NCBI GenBank assembly: GCA_905215145.1
Contig: CAJMOW010000071.1
Coordinates: 1 to 6,968 of the forward strand
Reading direction: 5' to 3'
Length of the DNA stretch: 6,968 nucleotides
Origin: an uncultured bacterium
Lineage (GTDB): Bacteria > Bacillota_I > Bacilli_A > RF39 > UBA660
Shown here: positions 1 through 5,405 of the stretch, piece by piece
Layout: the number at the start of each line of letters is the position of its first letter
Numbering within the stretch: position 1 is the first letter of the stretch
Notes under the pieces: generated by a model
Seen by the model: only the letters and a program-made list of their open reading frames with translations
What the model was told of the DNA's origin: nothing
The model's database searches: none
Made by a program: the position numbers and the translations under genes

Positions 1-70
1 GAATAAGGGACTCGAACCCTTGACCCCCTGCGTGCAAGGCAGGTGCTCTAGCCAACTGAGCTAATTCCCC
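1..70 (-). tRNA. tRNA-Ala (UGC anticodon), 3' end cut by window edge
   Basis: Read on the minus strand, the sequence folds as a standard tRNA. The acceptor 5' strand GGGGAAT is at 70-64, the D-stem is GCTC/GAGC, and the anticodon stem CCTGC/GCAGG encloses loop CTTGCAC with anticodon TGC (plus-strand 34-36). A 5-nt variable loop follows, then T-stem AAGGG/CCCTT with loop TTCGAGT. The 3' acceptor strand begins ATTC, and its last few bases, the discriminator and any CCA lie beyond position 1. The gene follows dapF on the same strand, after the dapF terminator. Confidence 0.96.
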
Positions 71-121
71 AGAACGTATTGATTATAACATATATTTTTT
101 ATTAAAGTCAATATATTTTTT

Positions 122-148
122 AAAAAACTTAGTGTTTTTTCACTAAGT
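122..148 (-). terminator. Rho-independent terminator of dapF
   Basis: An 8-bp stem (127-134 with 141-148, acttagtg/cactaagt) with a 6-nt loop is followed on the minus strand by a run of six T (complement of 122-127). The hairpin overlaps the last codons of dapF: the loop encodes the two Lys before the final His, and the stop codon lies in the distal arm. It separates dapF transcription from the tRNA. Confidence 0.85.
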
Positions 149-959
149 ATTTTCCTTTACAAATAAAATCAGTTGAACCTTTTAAATATACTACATCATC
201 ATATTTAACATAAAGTGTTCCACCTTTTAGCATAACTTTAATTTCTGTATCACTATCAAGTAAATTATTTAATATACCAGCAACAACACTTGCACATGCA
301 CCTGTACCACAAGAAAATGTTTCACCACAACCTCTTTCATACACTCTCATTTTTATTGACTTTGAATCTATAATTTTCACAAATTCAATATTACATCCTT
401 CTGGAAATAAATCACTAAATTTAAAATCTGTAGCAATTTTTTCCATATTTATATTATCTACTTCATCTAAAAAAAGTACTACATGTGGATTTCCCATTGA
501 TACACAATTAATATGAATTTCTTTGCCACCTAAAGAAATTTTTTTATTAATAATCATATCCCCTTCTAAATTAACAGGAATATTTTCTGGGTTCAATAAA
601 GGATAACCCATATTAACTATTATTTCATTCGAATTAATTATTGTTTCTTTTATACCTGATCTTGTTTCTATATATATTTTTTTATTTTTTTTATATTTAT
701 CATATATGTATTTTGCAACGCAACGAATACCATTTCCACACATATTTCCTTCACTCCCATCCTTATTGTACATAATCATTTTTGCATCAGCTAACTCTGA
801 TTTACATATTAAAATAAGGCCATCTGAACCAATTCCATAATTTATATCACTTATTTCTTTCGATATTTTTTTAAAATCATAATTATCATAATTATTTTTT
901 ATGCAATCTATATATATATAATTATTACCACAACCTTGCATTTTTATAAATTCAATCAT
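129..959 (-). CDS. dapF: Diaminopimelate epimerase
   Basis: DapF interconverts LL- and meso-diaminopimelate, a cofactor-independent cytosolic step that supplies meso-DAP for peptidoglycan and for lysine. The 276-aa length is normal for the family. Both catalytic-cysteine motifs are present: Cys74 in NMCGNGIRC and Cys217 in GCGETFSCGTGACA. Substrate-contact segments are also visible: the N-terminal QGCGNN around residues 8-13, GSDG around 44-47, GNPH around 156-159 and ERGCGETF around 208-215. The usual GND motif reads GNN here, a mild change. The ATG start is preceded by GGTGA about 7 nt upstream, a moderate ribosome binding site. No other lysine-pathway gene is adjacent and the gene ends in its own terminator, so it appears monocistronic. 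It is probably host core rather than part of the mobile element to the right. Confidence 0.97.
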   Translation of the reverse strand: MIEFIKMQGCGNNYIYIDCIKNNYDNYDFKKISKEISDINYGIGSDGLILICKSELADAKMIMYNKDGSEGNMCGNGIRCVAKYIYDKYKKNKKIYIETRSGIKETIINSNEIIVNMGYPLLNPENIPVNLEGDMIINKKISLGGKEIHINCVSMGNPHVVLFLDEVDNINMEKIATDFKFSDLFPEGCNIEFVKIIDSKSIKMRVYERGCGETFSCGTGACASVVAGILNNLLDSDTEIKVMLKGGTLYVKYDDVVYLKGSTDFICKGKYLVKKH

Positions 960-1305
960 AGTATCACCATTTAATTATATGTGATTTTTAAGTAATGATT
1001 TAATAATAACAATATTTGATGTTCTAATTTAAAATTTTATTTTATTAAAAAGACAAATCATAGAAATATTTTTTGCCTTATAAATTAAAGTTTTAATTAA
1101 ATTTTTGTTAATGATAAGTATTTGACTATTTTTTAAAACATTAAATCACATATTTTTTAACCCTTTCTCTATAGTATATTTATGATTTTTTAAAAAATTT
1201 GTTAAAGGTTTAGTTTTTGATAATTTTTATTGTCTCTTATTATAAAATTAAAATATAATTATGTAATTAAAATAAATCTTAAATACAGTATTACAAAACA
1301 ATTCT
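960..1305. other. A+T-rich intergenic spacer upstream of dapF
   Basis: About 350 bp with no ORF of credible length or composition on either strand and no RNA fold that I recognise, including nothing like a lysine riboswitch. Close to dapF there is a TATAAT hexamer on the minus strand (plus 974-979). Its spacing to a -35 is poor and it would leave only a few bases of leader, so the dapF promoter is not confidently placed. A short palindrome of T and A runs lies near 1186-1201. This is a plausible place for the junction between host core and accessory DNA, but no attachment-site repeat is recognisable. Confidence 0.5.
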
Positions 1306-1341
1306 AAAAAAATAGTTAGTAATAAATTAACTAACTATTTT
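1306..1341 (-). terminator. Rho-independent terminator of the DUF488 gene
   Basis: A perfect 12-bp inverted repeat (1309-1320 with 1330-1341, arms aaaatagttagt/actaactatttt) has a 9-nt loop. On the minus strand it is followed by a run of seven T (complement of 1306-1312). It begins at the stop codon of the gene at 1340-1999, so the stop is built into the hairpin. Confidence 0.88.
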
Positions 1342-1999
1342 ATAATTTCTTAGTTTTTACTAATGTCTTTCTACTATGAAGTTTATTATATTTTGCTTCT
1401 ACTTCATCTGCCTCACATTTAAGGTAACAAGCTGACTTTTTATAATTATCGTAACACTTTCCAGTTTTCTCTTCTAATTCATTTGCTAAAGCTTCTAATT
1501 TTTCACCTTTTTCAAACAAATACAATGCTCTTAAGGAATTAAATCCTCTCATATTTATATTTTGTCTCATCACCTCTTCTAAATATTGTTTAATATATGC
1601 AGGTTTTTCTATTTCTTCTATTGAATAACCAGTAGCTTTTTTTTCAAAAACATTTATACCCAATAATATTTCAAACCACGCTGCTACTATATGTCTATGA
1701 CAAAATTCAGTATTTGACTCATAACATAATAATATTGAATAATCTAATTCATCATAAACTTGTTGTGGATCTAATTTTGATAATACTTGATTCCAATATT
1801 CTTGAACGTAATATCTATTATTTTCTTCTGCAGAAACTTTTCCAATGTTATCATGCCAGATTTTCCAAAAAGAAAGTTTTGGCGCTAACTTAGAATAACA
1901 TCTACCTTTATAATTCACAGATTTTTCACGGTCGCCAGAAATAGAGTATGTAATATACTGATTTGATTGCCAATTATTATAACTACTTGTACTAATCAT
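1340..1999 (-). CDS. DUF488 family protein
   Basis: This 219-aa product belongs by its motifs to the DUF488 family, whose biochemical role is not established. An N-terminal MISTSSY strand and a LAPKLSFW segment (about 38-45) are followed by the family hallmark LLCYE (90-94) and then FCHR (99-102) leading into a helix (HIVAAWFE). The Cys-His-Arg cluster is presumably functional, possibly catalytic or metal-binding; that is inference. About 100 residues after the core form a helical, Lys/Glu-rich extension that I do not recognise. The reading frame is open to 2053, but I chose the internal ATG at 1999. It has a strong ribosome binding site (AAGAAGGTGGG about 6 nt upstream), and a promoter at 2030-2058 would start transcription downstream of the longer start. 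The gene is monocistronic, with its own terminator. Confidence 0.85.
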   Translation of the reverse strand: MISTSSYNNWQSNQYITYSISGDREKSVNYKGRCYSKLAPKLSFWKIWHDNIGKVSAEENNRYYVQEYWNQVLSKLDPQQVYDELDYSILLCYESNTEFCHRHIVAAWFEILLGINVFEKKATGYSIEEIEKPAYIKQYLEEVMRQNINMRGFNSLRALYLFEKGEKLEALANELEEKTGKCYDNYKKSACYLKCEADEVEAKYNKLHSRKTLVKTKKL

Positions 2000-2029
2000 A
2001 AATTCCCACCTTCTTAATATTTTATTATT

Positions 2030-2058
2030 ATCATATAATATAGTATAACACACAACAA
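2030..2058 (-). promoter_or_regulatory. Probable promoter of the DUF488 gene
   Basis: On the minus strand, TTGTTG (2058-2053) is followed after exactly 17 bp by TATGAT (2035-2030). The -10 matches 5 of 6 consensus bases and the -35 matches 3 of 6. Transcription would begin near 2023, leaving a leader of about 25 nt with the GAAGGTGGG ribosome binding site. This supports translation from 1999 rather than 2053. Confidence 0.5.
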
Positions 2059-2077
2059 TTATTTATAATATATAACT

Positions 2078-2114
2078 AAAAAAACTACTTTTAATCTAAT
2101 TTTAAAGTAGTTTT
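2078..2114 (-). terminator. Rho-independent terminator of the 126-aa gene
   Basis: A perfect 11-bp stem (2081-2091 with 2104-2114, aaaactacttt/aaagtagtttt) with a 12-nt loop is followed on the minus strand by seven T (complement of 2078-2084). It lies about 70 bp after the stop of the gene at 2182-2562. The proximal arm (2104-2114) is also the left end of repeat copy A. Confidence 0.8.
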
Positions 2115-2156
2115 CATATTACCTCGAAAAGTTCGAGTTTAGTATCAATCTAATGC
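2104..2156. repeat. Direct repeat copy A (terminator arm plus CTCGAA-N3-TTCGAG palindrome)
   Basis: About 53 bp are largely identical to 2660-2711 in the same orientation. Shared blocks in order are aaagtagtttt, atatta, ctcgaa, gttcgagt, atcaatct and tgc, separated by small substitutions and one length difference. The core is a 6+6 bp palindrome with spacer AAG (2123-2137). The two copies bracket the 126-aa gene. The role is unknown. It could be a dispersed 3'-UTR repeat, the trace of a duplication, or a recombination site. Confidence 0.75.
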
Positions 2157-2181
2157 CATAAGGAAAGAAATAGAACAACTA

Positions 2182-2562
2182 TCAATTCTCTTTTATTTCT
2201 TCATATTCCACACTTTCACAAACAATATATATCAAAGGTTCTTGTTCATCACTTGCAAAGCATATAAACTCATTATTGTTTAATTTAATATACTTTATAA
2301 ATATTTCGTTTATATAATCCCACGAAAACATTTCTTTATTATTACATTGCTCAATGTTATTTAAAATCATTCTCATTTTTATCTTATTAGTTTGATAAGT
2401 TTTATCCTCTCTTAGTATAGGTTTTCCAGCCCAACGAACATTAATTAAAAGCTCTATTTGCGATTTAGAAATATCATAATTAACATTTGTAATATAACTA
2501 TCATGAAACTCATGATAATAGTTTATAAACTCATCTAAATTATCTTTGGTAATTTTATTCAT
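2182..2562 (-). CDS. Hypothetical 126-aa protein, weakly immunity/YxiG-like
   Basis: I do not recognise this protein firmly. The N-terminal helix followed by FHDSYITNVNYD (about 19-30) and alternating beta strands (IELLINVRW, then FICFASDE and LIYIVCESVEY) resembles small cytosolic alpha/beta proteins with an HDS/HDA motif, a group that includes YxiG-like and polymorphic-toxin immunity proteins. That resemblance is weak and no toxin gene is adjacent. There is no signal peptide or membrane segment, and the product is acidic toward the C-terminus. The ATG is well supported by AGGAAGGAG about 4 nt upstream. I see no convincing -35/-10 pair upstream. The stop is TGA, and reading past it would add about 19 codons of unlikely sequence. 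The gene is flanked by the two copies of a roughly 52-bp repeat and ends in its own terminator. Confidence 0.75.
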   Translation of the reverse strand: MNKITKDNLDEFINYYHEFHDSYITNVNYDISKSQIELLINVRWAGKPILREDKTYQTNKIKMRMILNNIEQCNNKEMFSWDYINEIFIKYIKLNNNEFICFASDEQEPLIYIVCESVEYEEIKEN

Positions 2563-2659
2563 ATTACTCCTTCCTAATAAATTTAACTAGCTAATTGATA
2601 TGTCATCTTGCAAGTGTGTTATTAATTTTTAAAAATGAAACAACTTTCTGGTTTATTTG

Positions 2660-2711
2660 AAAGTAGTTTTTATATTATCTCGAAGGGTTCGAGTAAAAAT
2701 CAATCTGGTGC
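2660..2711. repeat. Direct repeat copy B
   Basis: Second copy of the element at 2104-2156, with core palindrome CTCGAA-GGG-TTCGAG at 2679-2693. As in copy A, its left end is the arm of an imperfect hairpin (2638-2648 with 2659-2669) followed on the minus strand by a T-rich stretch, so it may also act as a terminator. No gene lies between it and the separate terminator of the 222-aa gene, so it appears to be the relic 3' end of something lost or duplicated. Bases 2683-2694 (AAGGGTTCGAGT) equal 12 bases of the T-arm of the tRNA-Ala at the window start. Confidence 0.72.
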
Positions 2712-2745
2712 GAGTGGTTAAGTTATTTCAAACTTTTACTCACAA

Positions 2746-2780
2746 ATTAGAAATTTCATAGTTTTATATCAATTTCTAAT
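2746..2780. repeat. 10-bp perfect inverted repeat, 15-nt loop
   Basis: attagaaatt (2746-2755) pairs with aatttctaat (2771-2780). There is no T-run on the minus-strand side, so it is not a standard terminator. It lies between repeat copy B and the terminator of the 222-aa gene. It may be an operator, a processing site or simply an A+T-rich coincidence. Confidence 0.45.
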
Positions 2781-2799
2781 AACATTTTACTAAATAATA

Positions 2800-2828
2800 G
2801 AAAAAGTAGCAATAATTTGTGCTACTTT
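2800..2828 (-). terminator. Rho-independent terminator of the 222-aa gene
   Basis: A 9-bp stem (2803-2811 with 2820-2828, aaagtagca/tgctacttt) with an 8-nt loop is followed on the minus strand by TTTTTC and more T-rich sequence. It starts 5 bp after the stop codon at 2834. Confidence 0.82.
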
Positions 2829-2833
2829 ATAAA

Positions 2834-3502
2834 CTATTTTCTTTTGTTGTCTAATGTCATTTTTAATACTGGGCCTTTTTCTTCTATTGTATCTTCTAAA
2901 ATAGTTTCTTCTTCATTAAATCCAAATGTTGAGATTCTTTCGATATTCTCTCTTAATACCTTTAAATCACTTAACGAATAGTTATCAATATTATTAATAT
3001 TAAATGGTTGCTTGTTTTTACTCTTCTGTAACTCAATTTGTTTAATGGCTTTTTTACTAACACCCAATTTTATATTTTCACTTTTTTCAATATTTTCATT
3101 TAATTCTTCTTTATGATCTAAAAAATAATTTAATTTTTTTATATCTCTTTTCTTTATTGCATTTATTATTGTTTTAGCAGGATAATAAATTGCACCTTCA
3201 GCAATAATAGCAAGAAGCATACCATAAAACCATCCACCATTATTTACAAAATTCATAATAGCTATTGGTAACATCAATGGTTGGCTTATTGTTAATATTT
3301 TATCTAGCATTTGAAGTGGTTTTGGTTGTGCAAATCTAGCTTGTTCTTCCATTCTAGATATTATTTTATTTTCATTTTCCTCTGAATATGGAACTGTGTA
3401 TGATTCTCCACTTGCTAATTTTGCAACAATTTTTCCATTTTCTATTTTATAAGATAATATAAATTTTTTAGAATCATCATAATTTAATGAATAATCTTTC
3501 AT
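2834..3502 (-). CDS. Hypothetical membrane protein with two-helix hairpin, 222 aa
   Basis: I do not recognise a family. About 66 N-terminal residues, probably beta-rich, read like a small sensing or binding domain. Two hydrophobic helices follow: about 69-86 (LTISQPLMLPIAIMNFV) and about 91-108 (WFYGMLLAIIAEGAIYY), joined by a short NNGG turn. The C-terminal 110 residues are highly charged, Lys/Glu-rich and helical. There is no signal peptide. A membrane hairpin with both soluble ends in the cytoplasm is the simplest topology (inference, supported by Lys/Arg after helix 2). The start ATG has GAGAGGGG about 8 nt upstream. A strong promoter lies in the gap to mob, so it is transcribed on its own, though mob has no good terminator and read-through is possible. 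It may be an element accessory protein. Confidence 0.8.
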   Translation of the reverse strand: MKDYSLNYDDSKKFILSYKIENGKIVAKLASGESYTVPYSEENENKIISRMEEQARFAQPKPLQMLDKILTISQPLMLPIAIMNFVNNGGWFYGMLLAIIAEGAIYYPAKTIINAIKKRDIKKLNYFLDHKEELNENIEKSENIKLGVSKKAIKQIELQKSKNKQPFNINNIDNYSLSDLKVLRENIERISTFGFNEEETILEDTIEEKGPVLKMTLDNKRK

Positions 3503-3534
3503 TATATTTTTCCCCTCTCAAAAAGTTAACTATT

Positions 3535-3562
3535 ATTATAGTGTTTTCTCAATAAAAGTCAA
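3535..3562 (-). promoter_or_regulatory. Strong sigma-A-type promoter of the 222-aa gene
   Basis: On the minus strand, TTGACT (3562-3557, 5 of 6 consensus) is followed after 16 bp by a perfect TATAAT (3540-3535). The predicted start of transcription is near 3528, with a leader of about 25 nt carrying the GAGAGGGG ribosome binding site. Just upstream, GGAG precedes a two-codon ATG-TCT-TGA; I give that no weight. Confidence 0.75.
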
Positions 3563-3631
3563 GACATACTCCTTTATTTTGCTCTTATTTCCTTTTATTC
3601 TATATATAATCTATGAAATCATAATTATTTT

Positions 3632-4969
3632 TTATCGTTCTAATTCATCATCTTTGCTATATTCATTTTTAATTGTATCTATATCATCATTATCTAAAAT
3701 CTCTTCTTCATATAATTCATCAATTATATCATCATATTTATTGGTAGAGAAAAATTTATCTTGTAAGAACTTAATAAGTTTATCCCATAATTCTTTGAAA
3801 TAATTTAACATTTCTTCTAGTGATGATACTTTATCTTCTAACATATCAATAGTATCATTTGCAAAATCTAATCTATTTTCTAAATCACTAATTCTATCTT
3901 CACGAGTAGTGATTTTTTTCTTTAATTCTTTAACTTCATTAGAATGATTTTTTAAATCTTGTTCATATTTATCTAGTATTACATTTATATCATTAGAATC
4001 TTTTAAATTAGAAGTAGTATCATTAGTTTGTTCTATATATTTTTTAATTTTATTTATATCATTGTTTGAAATAGTATAATTATTTTTATTCATTATTGTT
4101 GGCTTTAAATTATTTATAATATCATTTATCTCATTTGATTTAGTATGTAATTGATTGGCTTTATCATTTAATTCTTTTAATTGCTTTTTATGTTTTTCTT
4201 GTTCTTTTCTAAATTTATTATAATCTCTCATACTTGCAACATTAATATCAATATTTCTACCTTCTTCTTTATCTTTAAGAGAGTAGTTAAGATTATATGT
4301 TCTATTAAATGAACTAATGCAATATTCTCTCATTTTATCTTGAATATTAACTAAACTAATTTTAGTAAATACATCTGATTTACCAACTTGTTTTTCCATA
4401 CCATTTTTCAACCCATCTTTAAATGGAACACCAACTATATGTAAATGTGGTGATGATTCATCAAAGTGAATTGTTGCATTAGCTATCTTAAAATTAGGAA
4501 CAACATTTTCTAAATCTTGTGCTTGTTCTTTAAAAACATCAACCATTTTATGTTTAAATTTATCATCTTTATCAGACCAAAAATCCATATCTCCAAGTTC
4601 AATAATTATTTCACAAGCTAGATCTCTTTTATTATCGTTTGAGATATGATTAAAATAATTATCTATCTTTCTATCATTTCTAGTTTGTTTTTCATTATAT
4701 TTAATTCTAGATTCTTCAAACAAATCTAAATATAAGTTTTTAGTATCTTCTACAACAGAAGAAGTTCCTTTTATAGTTTTAATTAGTTCTTGCTCATCAT
4801 CATATTTTCTTAAATTATGTTTATCTACTTTTGATAATTGTTGAAGATTTTGTATTGAATTATTATTAAGTGAAGTTGTTCCTGATTGATTAGATTTTTC
4901 TGTTTTCCTTGCCTTTTTAGATTTGTTTTTATCATTACCTAAATGTAGTGAATAAGATAATTCTACCAT
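3632..4969 (-). CDS. mob: MobV/Pre-family mobilization relaxase
   Basis: This 445-aa protein is a relaxase of the MobV (Mob_Pre) family, the group of pMV158 MobM and Tn4451 TnpZ. It should cut one strand at oriT and pilot it through a conjugation channel supplied by another element. The N-terminal motif KHNLR (50-54) carries His51, aligned with the catalytic-histidine motif of MobM (KHNER). The metal-binding HUH motif is clear: HFDESSPHLH (168-177), with His168, Asp170, Glu171, His175 and His177. MREYCISSFNRTYNL (213-227) fits the rest of the relaxase domain. Residues about 250-290 and 340-395 are Lys/Glu-rich coiled coils, and the tail is very acidic (EELYEEEILDNDD type). The ATG has a strong AAAGGAGGTG site 6 nt upstream. 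A promoter and a 22-bp palindrome lie directly upstream. There is no good terminator after the stop. Confidence 0.93.
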   Translation of the reverse strand: MVELSYSLHLGNDKNKSKKARKTEKSNQSGTTSLNNNSIQNLQQLSKVDKHNLRKYDDEQELIKTIKGTSSVVEDTKNLYLDLFEESRIKYNEKQTRNDRKIDNYFNHISNDNKRDLACEIIIELGDMDFWSDKDDKFKHKMVDVFKEQAQDLENVVPNFKIANATIHFDESSPHLHIVGVPFKDGLKNGMEKQVGKSDVFTKISLVNIQDKMREYCISSFNRTYNLNYSLKDKEEGRNIDINVASMRDYNKFRKEQEKHKKQLKELNDKANQLHTKSNEINDIINNLKPTIMNKNNYTISNNDINKIKKYIEQTNDTTSNLKDSNDINVILDKYEQDLKNHSNEVKELKKKITTREDRISDLENRLDFANDTIDMLEDKVSSLEEMLNYFKELWDKLIKFLQDKFFSTNKYDDIIDELYEEEILDNDDIDTIKNEYSKDDELER

Positions 4970-4992
4970 TTATTTGCACCTCCTTTTTAGAA

Positions 4993-5014
4993 CTTACTAT
5001 ATGCATATAGTAAG
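4993..5014. repeat. Perfect 22-bp palindrome upstream of mob; candidate oriT or operator
   Basis: The half-site CTTACTATATG is followed immediately by its exact reverse complement, centred between 5003 and 5004. It overlaps the -10 region and predicted start of the mob promoter, 24 bp before the ATG. In the MobV system of pMV158 the relaxase target is also a palindromic region overlapping the mob promoter, which allows self-repression. The flanking plus-strand TATAGTAAGGTTAT loosely recalls the MobV nick region TATAGTGTGTTAT, but this is not close enough to place a nick. Confidence 0.65.
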
Positions 5015-5032
5015 GTTATTTTGCTATGTCAA
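5004..5032 (-). promoter_or_regulatory. Probable mob promoter
   Basis: On the minus strand, a perfect TTGACA (5032-5027) is followed after exactly 17 bp by TATATG (5009-5004, 4 of 6). The -10 sits inside the 22-bp palindrome and the -35 inside the first copy of the ATGTCAAAAT motif, so both could serve as control sites for mob. Confidence 0.6.
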
Positions 5033-5081
5033 AATTTTTAACCTCCTATATATTTTGACATCTACTTTGTAATATCAAAAT
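5026..5081. repeat. Three alternating copies of a 10-bp motif (ATRTCAAAAT)
   Basis: ATGTCAAAAT occurs at 5026-5035 on the plus strand, again at 5052-5061 on the minus strand, and as ATATCAAAAT at 5072-5081 on the plus strand. Adjacent copies form two overlapping inverted repeats. The loop of the first holds AGGAGG on the minus strand (5042-5047). The arrangement suggests a protein-binding array beside the mob promoter or alternative stem-loops. The function is inferred only from position. Confidence 0.5.
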
Positions 5082-5114
5082 ATGGTTTCTAAGGGTTTAC
5101 ACCTTAGAAACCAT
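5082..5114. repeat. Strong 13-bp hairpin, 7-nt loop
   Basis: atggtttctaagg (5082-5094) pairs perfectly with ccttagaaaccat (5102-5114) around loop gtttaca. It is the most G+C-rich stem in the spacer. On the minus strand it is followed only by ATTTTG, a poor U-tract, so it is either a weak terminator or a DNA/RNA structure of the transfer region. Confidence 0.65.
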
Positions 5115-5115
5115 C

Positions 5116-5162
5116 TACTTTATTTCGTAATAATGCTTAAAGCATTAAAACTACATAAAGTA
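5116..5162. repeat. Nested inverted repeats (outer 8 bp, inner 7 bp)
   Basis: Outer arms tactttat (5116-5123) and ataaagta (5155-5162) enclose inner arms taatgct (5131-5137) and agcatta (5141-5147) with a 3-nt loop. The start overlaps the second of two direct repeats of catctacttt (5059-5068 and 5112-5121). Confidence 0.5.
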
Positions 5163-5164
5163 TT

Positions 5165-5197
5165 GATAAAATAGAAAGCACTACTTTTTATTTTATC
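5165..5197. repeat. 14-bp hairpin with one G-T pair, 5-nt loop
   Basis: gataaaatagaaag (5165-5178) pairs with ctttttattttatc (5184-5197) around loop cacta, with one G-T wobble. It is the third hairpin in series with those at 5082 and 5116, with gaps of only 1-2 nt, which argues against chance. Confidence 0.55.
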
Positions 5198-5405
5198 CTT
5201 GTAAATTATTCAAATAACTAACGATTATTTTCATAATTTATTTAAACAAACTTTTCCCACTTTCTTTGAAACAAGCTTCAACAAAACGTGTGCGTTTGTT
5301 ATTACCTTTTTAGAAAAAGTAAGCAAAAATCTTTTCATATGATAGATAACATCAAAACGAAAAAGTGATTTTGTTTTGATATTATTCCATTATTATTTTT
5401 ATTTA
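5198..5405. other. Structured spacer between recombinase and mob, no confident gene
   Basis: This stretch holds further inverted repeats: an imperfect aacaaaacg/cgtttgtt stem around 5279-5300, a ctttttagaaaaag stem around 5306-5320, and a 12-bp stem with one bulge (atcaaaac...gttttgat, 5351-5380). The only ORF of note is 35 codons on the minus strand (5231-5338). It encodes a very basic peptide but has no ribosome binding site, so I do not call it a gene. The region may be part of oriT, a replication-type origin, or an untranslated RNA. None of these is shown by the sequence. Confidence 0.45.

Noticed and set aside
960..1305. Possible riboswitch or small RNA upstream of dapF
   Set aside because: No conserved aptamer features, stable helix series or terminator/antiterminator pair could be found. 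Only A+T-rich low-complexity sequence is visible.
1340..2053. Longer 237-aa start for the DUF488 gene
   Set aside because: The upstream ATG has no ribosome binding site and lies inside the predicted -35 region. The ATG at 1999 has a strong site and matches the usual N-terminus of the family.
2104..2711. CRISPR or integron attC interpretation of the palindromic repeats
   Set aside because: There are only two copies about 550 bp apart with a gene between them, no spacer pattern, no GTTRRRY core at matching places and no integron integrase.
3579..3803. 74-codon plus-strand ORF
   Set aside because: It is antisense to the 3' end of mob, with a Ser/Ile/Leu-rich composition that mirrors the acidic and Lys/Asn codons of the real gene. 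It has no ribosome binding site.
5082..5114. Simple terminator of the recombinase transcript
   Set aside because: The stem is strong but is followed by only ATTTTG on the minus strand, and it is over 300 bp from the recombinase stop. A termination role is possible but not supported over a structural one.
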